DNA of 64,000 bases from NCBI GenBank assembly GCA_015501605.1, contig JADNRZ010000001.1, positions 1,426,001 through 1,490,000 on the forward strand, in the 5' to 3' direction. Below are positions 35,397 through 46,386 of this stretch, piece after piece. Origin of the DNA: Panaeolus papilionaceus. Lineage: Eukaryota; Basidiomycota; Agaricomycetes; Agaricales. The notes beneath the pieces are model-generated. The model was not told the DNA's origin, searched no databases, and saw nothing but the letters and a program-made list of their open reading frames with translations. Numbering within the stretch: position 1 is the first letter of the stretch; every line of letters starts with the position of its first letter. The position numbers and the translations under genes were made by a program.

Positions 35397-36125
35397 ATGT
35401 CCTCCATTAACAGCAAGATCCTCCGCACAGCCAACGCCCCCACCACCGCGCCCGATGAGACAGAGAAGAGCGTCGCCCAGGCCTTGATCGACCTCGAGAA
35501 CAACGTTCCCGAACTGAAAAACGAGCTTCGTGCCCTTCAAATCTCTGCTGCCCGTGAAGTCGATGTTCGCGGTGGCAAGAAGGCCATTGTTGTCTTCGTT
35601 CCCTTTCCCCAGTTGAAGGCTTTCCACAGGATTCAGCAAAGGTGCGATGGATAATAAACTTTTGGAAGGGATATTATATTGAAGATTGGGACTTTGAAAT
35701 TATTGCTAGGCTGACCCGTGAACTCGAGAAGAAATTTTCTGACCGTCACGTCGTTTTCATTGCTCAGCGCCGGATGCTGCGCAAGCCCACTCGCAACTCC
35801 CGCGTTCAGCAGAAGAGGCCCCGTAGCCGCACCCTCACCAGCGTGCATGAAAAAATCCTCGAAGACCTTGTCTTCCCCACTGAAATTGTTGGCAAGAGGA
35901 CCCGTGTCTCTGTTGACGGTTCTAAGCTCCTTAAAGTGTATGTGACAATAATTGTTTTCAGCGTGTTGGCCGGAATGACCGAAACTGACTGTAATTCATT
36001 TTAGCTTCCTTGACTCAAAAGACGCTACATCACTGGAGTACAAGCTCGACTCATTCTCCTCTGTTTACCGCCGCCTCACAGGGAAGGATGTTGTTTTCGA
36101 GTTCCCTGCTGTATCACAGGATTGA
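35397..36125 (+). CDS. RPS7: 40S ribosomal protein S7 (eS7)
   Basis: Small-subunit ribosomal protein. Exons 35397-35641, 35710-35937 and 36005-36125 give 197 residues, the usual length. Key segments: [100 protein letters not shown] and [20 protein letters not shown], ending EFPAVSQD. The start is MSSINSK at 35397. The frame is open upstream but that part is not conserved. Confidence 0.97.
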
Positions 36126-36548
36126 GAGGGACTATTGAGATGTTTGGAGCAATAATATGCTATGTAGTATGACATTTTATGCATCCTTATTCGTACAACG
36201 GGAAATACGAAGAGCTGCTTTGTATGAAAACAGACAGACGGATTCTCGGACTCGGAGTGTTTGACAAGATCTAGTTTTATTGAATTGATCATGAAACCAG
36301 CAGCAGAGGAACCGAGAAAGCTTAGAAAAAATAAAGATCACGTGTTTGGGTTTATGTCAGGGGTCTATTTCTAAAAAAGGATATTGCAGAGGAGACTGTT
36401 TAGATTTGGACAGACTTGCTTCTTTCTCCTCTACCAGTAAGTCCGTTCCTCTATTTTTCCCTTCTCATTGCCCCAGAGGCCAAGGGGAATCCTTAATCCT
36501 TTCCTTTTCCCCTCCACGCGTGCGTGGTCACCCTCTCTTGCACGTCCC
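36126..36548. other. Intergenic between RPS7 and Rab gene
   Basis: 3' UTR of RPS7 and promoter/leader of the Rab gene. C-rich and T-rich stretch (about 36420-36540) directly before the Rab start. No separate gene seen. Confidence 0.5.
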
Positions 36549-37983
36549 ATGGACCAATACCCTAGTCTCGATCCATACTCACGGTCGCGATATGAACATG
36601 GAATCGACAGCAAGATTGTGATAATGGGCAATTCTGGTATGCTTTTATTTATTTATTTTACTTCAGTTCAATCCTTCTCTATCTTCTTTGAAATATTATG
36701 GTTTTTAAATCTTATTTTTATAGGTGTAGGGAAGACCAGTTTATTGCACCGTTATACGCAAAACAAGTTTGATCCCAAAAACACCACGTCGACGAGCGGT
36801 GCTTTCTTTGTGACGAAGAAGGTCTATGTAAATGGCCTCAAAGTTCGTCTGCAGTTGTGGGATACTGCCGGGCAGGAAAGATTCAGGAGCATGGTTCGTC
36901 TTCTTCCATATCAGTCATCTGTCTTGCAACGCCACTTAACTGAGCGACTGTTGCCAGGCGCCTATGTATTATCGAGGTATGCCCTTGATCATCCTCAACT
37001 CAGCCACGTCAGATTTCTCAAATATTTTTCTTGTTTAGGCGCTAATGCGGCTCTCGTATTATACGACATCACCAATTCTTCTACCTTTGATGACATACGC
37101 GGATGGCTTGAAGGTGAGAGAGACAGTCCGAGAGCTAATGTTCATTTGCCCTAATCAGAAGTCCATTCTCCTGTTCGGCATTAGAGCTGAAGAAGAATTG
37201 TCCTCCCGAGTTGATCATCTACATCGTTGGTTCTAAGGCGGATCTCCAGAGCGAACGACAGGTCACCCCCGATCTCGCTCGCTTATCGCTACACAACTGG
37301 TTCCCCCCACCGACTCCACTTCCACCGCCGCCACCACCCCAACCTTCAACTCTATCGTACATACGTCCTCGATTCACCTCTTTCCCAGGTCTCCGTTCTC
37401 CGACCTATACCGCTACACCTGCTACCTCTCCCATATCTGCCGAAGGTCCCGCTTATCTCGACCTTCCCCCAAATCGCTCTTCGGCTGTACAACGTAGCAA
37501 GACGACTGCACAAGCACGACCCAAGACATCCGGATCTCTCACCCGCTCCACTACTTCCTCGGGTCAAGCGTCCCGTTTTGGCTCACAATTCAGTCATGCG
37601 GCAGGGTGGAATGATCAAAACGACAATAGCAGCAATAGCATCGAGGAGGTGGACGAAGACGAAGACAATGATCGCGAATGGGGTTTGAGTAAAGGCATGG
37701 AATTGTTTGAGGTCTCGGCCAAGGATGACATAGGTATGAGTAATTTTCATGCATGACACCGCCATAATGCTCACAGCCACCCTTTTTAGGCATTGAAAAT
37801 CTTTTCAGTCACCTTATTTCTGCCATCATCCAAAGGAAGGATATAATCGAGCAAGAGAATGAGCTGAAGAAGCGTGACAGCGTATTTCTTTCCAGCGTCA
37901 GTACTCCTGCTTGGTCTTCCCAAGCTGACGAGGAAGAAGCCCTCGAGAAAGCCCGGCGGTCAGGGGGTTGGAGTTGTTGTTGA
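36549..37983 (+). CDS. Rab-family small GTPase with a large insertion before the G5 motif
   Basis: Membrane-traffic GTPase of 364 residues, far longer than the usual 200-220. Exons 36549-36636, 36724-36893, 36958-36976, 37039-37113, 37185-37733 and 37790-37983 close in frame. G1 is GNSGVGKTSL, switch I includes [11 protein letters not shown]3 is [12 protein letters not shown], and the following [16 protein letters not shown] is Rab-like. G4 is VGSKADL, with Ser where most Rabs have Asn. Between G4 (about residue 136) and G5 (EVSAKDD, about 250) lies an insertion of roughly 100 Pro/Ser/Thr-rich then acidic residues. The C-terminus ends WSCC, a double-Cys geranylgeranylation signal. The subfamily is unclear (nearest in feel to Rab5/Rab21/Rab22-type). 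The start is taken at 36549; 36468 is an in-frame alternative. Confidence 0.88.
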
Positions 37984-38801
37984 TATCGTGACCGATTCAC
38001 GCCGGCTTCGTTAGGTTTTTTTCTTCTCCTTTTTTTGTTTCTACATCACTGCTCCATTGCTCCCTCGCTTCACACTCATTTTACGCGTCCCCATTCCCGT
38101 CTTCGTTCACAATTCCGTTTGTTTGCTGTCTCTTGCCTATCTCATCTGGTCTCTGTTTCTCTGATAACACCATATCTTTTTCTCATCTCGTTCATCTTCA
38201 TTTAACATCACTTATTCATTATCTTTTTTTCACTCATCTCTGTTTCTCGTTTCTTTCTCTGTTCATCCACCATCTGTCTGTCTGTTCTGTCAATAGTGTT
38301 CGTTCTTATATCTTCTCTGTTCCATTTTCTCTTTCTGTTTTATCACAATCCCCATGGCCTCGTTATCTTATTTGTCATGACATGACCTGCCGCTATACGC
38401 GGGCAAAGTACTGCTTGCGATTTTTCATAGGCACCTTATATCTATTCTATATCTACAAATATTTGTTATAAGTACATATGCTGTGTCACCATGTGGCCCA
38501 ATGCTTAGGAACTCCATGCAATCCATTCCTCTATTTTGTAGCAGATAATGACTCTGAATGCATACCAGAAATTGTTGTTGTTGATGTTGTAGGACCGACC
38601 AAAATGCCCCTTGTGGAACAACGATGTCCCTCCTTTTGTAAACTTCTGCCGTTCTACTGCCATGACCCTTTGTCTGAACATTAATATGATCATGATATCT
38701 GTATCATCGATGAGCCTGTGATCTAATATATCACCTTTCGCATCCCATCCGTCCGACCCTATTTATAACCTTGCAACCTGTCCATTCGACCGTTATCATC
38801 C
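37984..38801. other. Intergenic, pyrimidine-rich 3' flank of Rab gene
   Basis: About 38020-38345 is strongly T/C-rich on the plus strand, consistent with a 3' UTR or terminator region followed by the promoter of the AMMECR1 gene. No coding exon recognised. Confidence 0.45.
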
Positions 38802-39652
38802 ATGTCTCTTCTTCCGCCTCATCCGTCAGGAGATCATGTTGACCACAAGATAGATGATACCTGCACTCGTGAACATTGCTTTCACGCGTGCGACGCTCTT
38901 TATTGTGAACTATACCATGCCAACCCCATCCCCCCTACTTTCCCCGACGAGAAATAGTGAGTAGACTCGCAATCATCAGTGTCAGCCAAAGAGAATGTAT
39001 ATTGACGTTGCACTGTAGCCCTTTGTTCGTGACTTGGAACACCGCCCATGGTGATGACTGGAGACTCAGAGGTTGCATTGGCAATTTTGAGCCTATGTTG
39101 CTTCATGATGGTCTGGCCAAGTATGCGTTGATTAGCGCATTCGAGGATTCAAGGTTTAGAGAAATCAGCAGGAGTGAATTACCCCGTTTACAATGCGGGT
39201 GGGTCTTTTGTTGTTATTATCGTTCTACTATCTATACCGTTCGTTATATACTAACTGCTTCTCCTAGAATTTCCCTGCTGACCAACTTTGAACAAGCTAA
39301 TTCATACCTTGACTGGACGATAGGCGTCCATGGGATTTATATCACATTCTCTCACCCTTCACTCTTAGAGTCTTCATCTGAAGCCCCTTCCCCATACTCT
39401 TCCACGCCCAATCTCCCTACAGTGACCTCTAAGCAAAGGTTCACCGCTACGTATCTACCGGATGTCATTCCCGACCAAGGATGGACAAAAATAGAGGCCA
39501 TAGATAGTGCGATCCATAAGGCAGGATGGAGAGGACCGATCACGGAAGTGCTCAGAAGGAGCCTCAAACTGGAGAGATACCAAAGCAGCAAATGCACCGT
39601 GACCTGGAAGGAGTACTTGGATTGGAGAAAGAATCACGAAGGAAACCATTGA
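38802..39652 (+). CDS. AMMECR1-domain protein
   Basis: Conserved protein of the AMMECR1 family, whose biochemical role is unsettled. Exons 38802-38956, 39019-39198 and 39268-39652 give 239 residues. N-terminal HCFHACDALYCELYHANPIP leads to the core YPLFVTWNTAHGDDWRLRGC, IGNFEPMLLHDGLAKYALIS, AFEDSRFREISRSELPRLQC, ISLLTNFEQANSYLDWTIGV and HGIYITF. The six-residue LRGCIG motif that defines the family is intact. After a Ser/Pro insertion come FTATYLPDVIPDQGWTKIEA and LKLERYQSSKCTVTWKEYLD. Length and composition are normal for fungi. Confidence 0.93.
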
Positions 39653-39729
39653 TGTCCATAGATTGTGATTGCGAATTCACTCCAAGGCAATAAATGCTGC
39701 AAATGTATATTGTATGTATGCGACGTGTT

Positions 39730-41703
39730 CTAGCCATGCGAATAAATTTCGGCTCTGAGTCTTGCCAGACGCGCTGTCGAGCTGGGTTTAACCTCGATTT
39801 TGAATTGCTTCTCCATAGCTTCCCAAACCGAGCGTAGAAGGAGAACATCCCCACTACTGGCTTTCTTGAATGCGTTCAGGATCAGGTAGATGGTTGAGTG
39901 GTTGATCTCGGTTTCGGAGGGCAGTCCAAGAAATAGGTCGAAGATGCTTTGAAGCTTGTCAAGAGTCCAATCCAGCCTATGGCTATCCTTGTGAGGTTGG
40001 TTTCGTAGAGATGAGGTTGCATGGCGATAAAATCCGAGGAAAAGTGCGCGAAACACGGGGAGAGTTGGCTGGTATGGCAAGAACAGAGACTCCCCTCCAT
40101 CCGTGATTCGGCGGGGTGCACCTTGTTCCCTGTTTTCCACAGAGACCATGTCCAGGAACACATTAATGGCGGCGTCGAATTGACCCTGATAAGCAAGGAC
40201 TTGAATGACAGTGATATAGGTGATTTCGTTTGGTTGCATCGCGGGGTGAATGATAATGAATTCGTTTTCCAACAGCGTTGGAATATTCTCCACATCACTC
40301 CCATCGATGAAGCTCTCTGGTATGTGGTTATGTCGTAAGACGCGATAGATCATCATCACTATGTCAAGACGCGCAGCAAGACCATAAGCCCAGATGCAGC
40401 TGTTGACACCCTCCAGTCCTAATTCCAAATTTTGCTCCTTCATCTTCTGCAGCGTGGACCTTAAGCCACCTAGGTTGCGCTTCTCGGTAAAATACCGCAT
40501 TAGCGCTAGATATGTGACACGGTTGGGAAGTAAACCGGCTTTGCTCATCATAGCAGAAATATCCTTAACGGAACGGCTGTCCATCGCTCCAGCAGCATGG
40601 GAAATTAATGTGGTGTAGGTGATAATGTTGGGTTCAACAACGGCTCCATGCGACAAAGCCGACAACTCTGCCGCTTCTGGAGGAAGGAAATCAATAGAAC
40701 CCGGCATGCGACCTGTGGTCATGTCATAGAAGATGCTCATCGCATGTTTCACGTCTTGGGGACGCGTCTTTCTCCAACCCCTTCCTGCATGATCTAACAG
40801 AGCGTTCCACTCGTGAACGTGGATCATCCCGTTGTGATGTTTGATGTATGTCAGGACGGCAAGTAATCGAAGGAATTGTCTGTGGGTTTTGGGACGATTC
40901 CGTGACAGTAGACGACAGAGTCGGTGAAGGTGAGAGAAAGGAATATGAGGGACATGTTTTTTCACCATCGGGTTTGCGGCTATGAGGTCTGAGAGGTAGA
41001 CATAGGTATCCCAGGCGTCGTCCACCGAGTTGGTGGTCCCAAGTTCGCGGACGCCGCTGAGAATATGGTCGCTTATGAACCGATACGGAAGTTGTTGAAC
41101 AGATGGAGGTTGGTCTTTGTCGTTTTTTCTGCTGAGTTCCAAGGATGCAGACTGGCGTTGGGAGTAGGCTTCGTTTATGTCGGTCATAACCCGTTTGAGT
41201 GCTGACATCAGATGAGAAGGAGCAATTACGGGTTTGACAGGTTCCTTGGACCATGGTCTTCCAGTGGGATAAGGGGACACAGTTTTTTGACAAACTTGAC
41301 TCTGACCATTCTCGCTTCCTCTGTTTTGATGCTTTGACTCCTTGTCGTGTGTATTCTGTGCTTGTCCTTCTACGCACGACGCGGTCAGGTCTATTTTCTG
41401 TGCAGGGTTTTGATTGGAAGCATGGGGTGTACTTGAAGAGGGGGAAGAGAACCGTGGGTCGAGTGTAAACTGTTGCTTGGTCGTTGTCCCACTGAAATTT
41501 TCTTTCTGAGAGTCGTGAACATTGGGTTGAAGTGTCAATGTGCTTTTGGCACGGAAAGAGGGAGGAACTGCCGTGGCCGTAGCATTGACTCGTTGAGCAG
41601 AGCGGCACTTGGCTCCACAGAGCCGACGACATAATTGAGTGGTGAGGATACTTGTAGGAGGAGGATTGAGGCCCAGCGAGGACGCTCTGAGCATCAAAAA
41701 CAC
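39730..41703 (-). CDS. Mitochondrial pentatricopeptide repeat (PPR) protein
   Basis: Single-exon protein of 657 residues. The N-terminus is rich in Arg, Ser and Ala (SILTTQLCRRLCGAKCRSAQ), consistent with mitochondrial import. The second half has degenerate PPR repeats, for example VEPNIITYTTLISHAAGAMD, GLLPNRVTYLALMRYFTEKR, LGLEGVNSCIWAYGLAARLD and QPNEITYITVIQVLAYQGQF. A middle low-complexity part separates the two. Fungal PPR proteins of this kind bind organellar RNA; the target is not predictable. Long frames on the same strand in another phase (40724-41713) are shadows. Confidence 0.85.
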   Translation of the reverse strand: MFLMLRASSLGLNPPPTSILTTQLCRRLCGAKCRSAQRVNATATAVPPSFRAKSTLTLQPNVHDSQKENFSGTTTKQQFTLDPRFSSPSSSTPHASNQNPAQKIDLTASCVEGQAQNTHDKESKHQNRGSENGQSQVCQKTVSPYPTGRPWSKEPVKPVIAPSHLMSALKRVMTDINEAYSQRQSASLELSRKNDKDQPPSVQQLPYRFISDHILSGVRELGTTNSVDDAWDTYVYLSDLIAANPMVKKHVPHIPFSHLHRLCRLLSRNRPKTHRQFLRLLAVLTYIKHHNGMIHVHEWNALLDHAGRGWRKTRPQDVKHAMSIFYDMTTGRMPGSIDFLPPEAAELSALSHGAVVEPNIITYTTLISHAAGAMDSRSVKDISAMMSKAGLLPNRVTYLALMRYFTEKRNLGGLRSTLQKMKEQNLELGLEGVNSCIWAYGLAARLDIVMMIYRVLRHNHIPESFIDGSDVENIPTLLENEFIIIHPAMQPNEITYITVIQVLAYQGQFDAAINVFLDMVSVENREQGAPRRITDGGESLFLPYQPTLPVFRALFLGFYRHATSSLRNQPHKDSHRLDWTLDKLQSIFDLFLGLPSETEINHSTIYLILNAFKKASSGDVLLLRSVWEAMEKQFKIEVKPSSTARLARLRAEIYSHG

Positions 41704-42132
41704 GAGTAGTCATCCTATTTTAAAAAAATTTAATTATTTAGAGTCAATAGACTTGAAATTGAAATTGCATTACCGCAGCCTGCAGGAGACTTTAAAAGAA
41801 AAGGAGGAGAGGAACTAAAGTCGTCTCTTTAAAACGCCCCAACGTCTGTCCAAAAGTCTGTGTGTCTGTCGGTCAACCAGTCAAACCCGGAAACTTTTCG
41901 ACCACCAATCATCAATTCCTACTCAAAAATTCACACGATCGATTCAGATTCATTATTATTATTATAATATGACTTCTTTTTTCTTTCTTTCTCTCTTTTT
42001 CGTCTCCTACGTGGGTTATGGTATCGTCATAAAACATGCATAATCATATTGCGGGCGTGGGTGCAAAGCATGTAAAGAGATACAAAAAAAAATGTGTGTG
42101 CAGTAGAGTGGTAAAAAGAGTATACAAAAAAA
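41704..42132. other. Intergenic between PPR gene promoter and RPL3 3' end
   Basis: AT-rich stretch including a short TTA/ATT run (about 41950-41970) and CT-rich sequence. Untranslated in my reading. Confidence 0.5.
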
Positions 42133-43582
42133 TTATGCGCGGGCCTTGAGCGTACCGAGGAACGCAGCCTTTTCCTCGAATGTTTGGAAAGAGCCGTGCT
42201 AGATAACTTAAGGTTAGTACACAATTTAGGTAGCCATAAAAGACTAATACGACATACGCCGAATTTTGATGATGTGTCGATGAACTTGAGCTGGACCTTC
42301 TCAAGGTCACGGCGGGAGGTGTGGACCATGAGTGATTTGCGGAGAGTGATGACGCGCTTCTTGGTCCCGGGAACAGATCCCTTGAGGACAAGGAAATCGT
42401 TCTTGACAATACCGTAGTGGGGGAAGCCACCAATGGGTGTGATAACCTTCTTGGTGATATCAGACTCCGTTGAGGCGTTGGCTTCATCAGTTCCAGAGCC
42501 AATGCGGTAGATCTTCTTGTTAAGCTCAGTACGATGGTGGTATCCGTCTGACATGAACAGTTAGAAAATAAAACAATTTATGCCAAAAATCTGCGACTCA
42601 CTTTGACCAGCACGGGCAACTGAGAACATGACCTTGGAAGGATGCCATGCTCCGATACAAGCGACCTTGCGGAGACCCTTGTGAGTCTTGCGAGGAAGCT
42701 TCTTGGTTCCCCAACGGTGAGTCACACCCTCGAATCCATGACCCTTGGTAACAGCAATGACGTCGATGTTCTCGTCTTGCTCGAAGATGGTGGTGATCTC
42801 GACAGGCTTCTCAAAGAGACCATGAGAGAACTCAACCTTGTCAGCGATGGAACCACCGTTGACTTGGATCTCCATAAGGTGAGCTTTCTTTTGGTGGAGG
42901 CCGGTCTTCCTGATTTGGGTGTGGGCGAGGACACGAACGACGGTACAGTACTTGCGAATGCGCTCGAGCTCGCGAGCAACACTCTTGCCTTCATCCTCAG
43001 CATGCTTCTTTGCGTAGCGAGTAAAGGCCTTCTTCTTCGAACGGTACCAGTTCTTGTAGAAGCGACGCTTGACTTCGTCTGAGAGATGGTTGGCCCAGAC
43101 GGTGGTGAGGGTACGGAGACCACGGGGAGTTTCGACATATCCGACGACACCAACGATGATCATTGGCGGTGTCTCGATGACGGTAACGGCCTCGACAACC
43201 TCACGCTTGTGCATCTCTGCAAAGGCATTTAAGAGCTTATCAAGGCAAAATGGGAGAGTACTCACTGGATCCCGGACGGTCAAGGTCACGAACAACATGG
43301 GTCATACCAGCCTTATAACCCATGGCAGCGGTGAGGTGGACTGGCTTCTTGGGGTCATCCTTGGGGAAGGACTTGACCTTGCCACGGTGACGAGCAGCGC
43401 GCTTCCTGGGCAGGAAACCCAACGAACCGTGACGGGGTGCTTCGTACTAGATCGAAAATCAAGGTTAATACCATAATCTACCCCTTAAATTCCAATTTTT
43501 TCAGCAACGAACCTTACGGTGACTAGAGAAACAAAAATGTCAGCCTGCTGCAGTCTCAATCGCAACGAAACACTGACCTCAT
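42133..43582 (-). CDS. RPL3: 60S ribosomal protein L3 (uL3)
   Basis: Core large-subunit protein near the peptidyl-transferase centre. The coding start is split into tiny pieces: exon 1 is 5 nt (43582-43578, ATGAG) and exon 2 is 10 nt (43522-43513). Exon 3 starts at 43446; together they read [20 protein letters not shown]. Further exons give [100 protein letters not shown] (with the essential His loop) and [20 protein letters not shown]. It continues [19 protein letters not shown] and [20 protein letters not shown], and ends [19 protein letters not shown]. The gene is complete. Confidence 0.97.
43513..43522 (-). other. RPL3: 10-nt microexon of RPL3
   Basis: TCACCGTAAG on the minus strand, between acceptor TCTCTAG and donor GTTCGT. 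It supplies the S-H-R-K part of the invariant uL3 N-terminus. Flanking introns are 55 and 66 nt. Confidence 0.85.
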
Positions 43583-44147
43583 CTTGAGGAAAACTTGAGG
43601 GGGACGGGGAGGATGTTGAGCAGCCAAATTTGCGATGTCGGGGCTCGCAGTATCGGCAAATCCCGATAATGTGGCTTGTAGAACTATACAGTTCATGATT
43701 TTCGCCAAATCGAGTAATTATGGTACCAAAAGCATTCAGCCATGTCGATCCCTTATAATACAAATGTATACATTATACAAGCCCCTTCTCTTTGAACGCT
43801 GAATTCCCAAGCTACTCTACTCATAAACATGGCTTACATTCGTCTCAGATGAATTTTAAACCACTACGCACAACATTCAGATATTCACCTTCCAATGCTG
43901 TATTGGGTCGAGGTTTTCAGCTTGCGAGAAACATTAAGCGCCTGTACAACTCTGTACAAAGTGCAAAGCCTGTTTCTGTCACCAGCTATCTTTTGAGCGG
44001 TGTATATGCGAATATATCCTCGGGTCGAGCTCAGAAGGGTTTTGAACAGATAGAGAAGGGAAATTTGTTCCGAATGTGGATGGTCATTAGTCAGTTAGGA
44101 GTGCTCTCAAATTCTTGAGTTCATGCCATCTAAGCCTTCTGAAGATC
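43583..44147. other. Divergent intergenic region, RPL3 / dienelactone hydrolase gene
   Basis: Shared promoter space. A plus-strand frame at 43849-44118 (basic, 'LARNIKRLYNSVQSAKPVS') has no known family and is separate in frame from the downstream start; it could be a short unrecognised exon or chance. Confidence 0.4.
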
Positions 44148-45724
44148 ATGTCACCTACCCGCTACGACCCTACTTCCGAACAGGAAAAACCTATTGAATT
44201 GCCTTCAGCTCCTGTAGTCACTCTTTCTGAAGGACTTATACTTCAACCTCCTCTTTCCAGGCGTGGTTCGGGTCCAGGTTTGCTTATCATCCTTCCACCC
44301 AGCGACGAAATCACACCCAGCACAAAGATTGTCAGGCCCCTGGACCCAGATCCGGTCACGAAGTGGGCTGAAGAAGGGTTTGCTGTCGTGTCAGCTGTTT
44401 CGTCCGATCTTCTAGATGTGAATCAAACAATTGAGCAAGCCCTGGATGGGCTTGACGCCTGCCCGCAAGTCAACATCAAATTGAAATTTGCAGTGATTGG
44501 TACGCTCGTAAAGTACTTGGACGTACAAGTTTAACGCCCTTAAGTTCACAGTATATGAACCCGCCCAGATTTATGCGTTCTCAGAGGCTTTGGTCAACCA
44601 CCCCCGTGCTCGGGCGCTTGTTGCATATGGGTCATATTCAGCACCAAGTTCCGATACGCCAACGTTGGTTCACCTGACTGCTAATGCCCCGCGTCCCAGG
44701 GATGCGCCCAACGAATTCGTCAAGCAGCACATCTATGAAGCGTTGTCACCTCACTTTGTCCTGCCATCAGCAGCGCAATACGAACCAAATCAAGCTGCTA
44801 TTGCCCATAGCAGAACGCTGGTTTTTCTACGGGAGCATCTAGGGGGCCCGTTCTTCGATCTCGAGGCAATCTGGGAGGAGCATTGCTACTTTGAATTTGA
44901 GATGCGTAGCGTAGCCAAAACAATGGGAACGATGGTGGTAGGGACGAGTCTCATTATTATCTTTCATGACATTGATCGATATCCCCCTCACCTTGCAGGC
45001 TGAACCATATGTAAACCATGTTCCAACGGTAACCATTGACTGGGTGCATTGTTAGAAAGGGTTAATAACTAATGGCGAAAACAGATGACAGGCGGTATCG
45101 GACGCAAATGTCTAACAGAATTCTATCGAGATCATTTCATTTTTTCGTAAGTGCTTGTTCTGCATAAGTAAGGAGATATCCTCATCTAAACCTGCCTTAT
45201 TTCATAGAAATCCTGCTGACGCCAGATTGGAGTCAATTTCCCGGACTACTGGAGCAGACCGTGTTGTTGGTTTGTACAAACTATGCGCCCAACCGAGTCA
45301 GCTATCACTAATTTGACCCATAGACGAGTTCATCTATCATATCACCCATGACTGCATGGTAGATTGGCTTTTACCCAATGTCCCACCCACACAGAAAAGG
45401 TTGTCAATTCCCATGATGGCTGTCATCAACATTCGAGGAGACCGATTGTACAATGGTATGACACCCCGTCCAGTGACAGAGTTGGCTGATTCAATTTGCC
45501 TGACAGAACATATCTGGTGGGATCAAGGCACCGTTTTACGTCAAGCAGGAATTCTTCCAGACCTCCTGCCATTTGTTGATCCAACTCAGCCCAAGGTCCC
45601 ACCACAGATGCTGCGTATACCAGTTGCTGGGATAGAGAGTGCACTGATGCTCCAAGATGAAATGAGCGGCCGGAGCAACGAGATGTTGGGCCCTGATTGG
45701 GGCATTCAAGTTCGGGAAACCTGA
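44148..45724 (+). CDS. Dienelactone hydrolase-like protein with NTF2/SnoaL-like C-terminal domain
   Basis: Seven exons (44148-44499, 44552-44937, 44999-45028, 45085-45146, 45208-45269, 45324-45455 and 45507-45724) give 413 residues. The N-terminal half resembles carboxymethylenebutenolidase: GLLIILPPSDEI, WAEEGFAVVSAVSSD, ALDGLDACPQVNIKLKFAVI, VYEPAQIYAFSEALVNHPRA, LVAYGSYSA. The usual nucleophile Cys/Ser elbow is not obvious, so hydrolase activity is uncertain. The second half is the NTF2-like part: VAEPYVNHVPTMTGGIGRKC, LTEFYRDHFIFSNP, FIYHITHDCMVDWLLPNVPP, LSIPMMAVINIRGDRLYN, EHIWWDQGTVLRQAGILPDL. Fusions of this kind are frequent in fungi and often annotated as dienelactone hydrolases. 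Confidence 0.82.
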
Positions 45725-46386
45725 CCAGTCAGAATCAATTTCAAAATATATATATCTGCTATCTAGCATCTTGAATCCAGATATCACCACTGGTCCCAAG
45801 GCAATGAGAAGTATGACGGTAGATTTCATCAAATATTCCGGCACAGTGATTTGTGGCTTTTTTGATAAAATTAAGATGTGTTTGTAAGAACGAAAGAAAT
45901 TAAAATGTAGTTTTTGAACGATTTGAACGCCACTGAAACGCGTTCAGTGCTCCAAACCCACATTTGAACGCCACTTGAACGGGATTTGAACGCACACTGT
46001 AGCACATCCAGGGTCCCATGCTATATATTCGTCTTATTTTATTTTATTGAAAATAGATAAAATAGCAATATTTAATGCCGTTCAAATTCTGCCCAAGGTT
46101 GTCGTTCAACTTAATCAAAATTCCGTTCAAATCATCGCTCATGATATATATGCATGATATGTGATGAACTGCGTCCTCTTACACAACTTTCAAGATCAGT
46201 CATTGATATCAGCAATTATTCTCAGATCTCACTTAAATCTCACTGCTAAACCACCTTTTTTGGCTCAATTTCAAGGATCAAAAAGTACATTTCACATAAA
46301 ATAAATATTTGATGAAATACGCTGTCATAGAGAAGACTCAGAAAGAGAATAATTAGCCAAGAGTTATGGATTCATATCCGCCGCTG
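45725..46386. other. AT-rich intergenic region with heptamer repeat cluster
   Basis: Convergent 3' flanks of the DLH-like and aldolase genes, about 660 bp, AT-rich, containing the TTGAACG cluster described separately. No exon seen. Confidence 0.5.
45914..46130. repeat. Cluster of TTGAACG heptamers in inverted halves
   Basis: Five forward TTGAACG copies (45914, 45923, 45964, 45975 and 45986) are followed, across an AT-rich centre, by three reverse copies CGTTCAA (46079, 46103 and 46124). TTTGAACGCCACT occurs twice in the left half. The two halves form an imperfect inverted arrangement of about 217 bp, as in a small non-autonomous element or an array of protein sites. No coding capacity. Confidence 0.55.

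Noticed and set aside
36468..36548. Upstream in-frame ATG as Rab start
   Set aside because: It adds a Pro/Arg/Ser-rich 27-residue stretch in a C/T-rich leader; the ATG at 36549 gives a normal Rab N-terminus.
40724..41713. 329-codon minus-strand frame
   Set aside because: Out-of-phase shadow of the PPR protein gene on the same strand, with Ser/Pro/Arg bias and no conserved pattern.
42642..43082. 146-codon plus-strand frame
   Set aside because: Antisense shadow of the highly codon-biased RPL3 gene.
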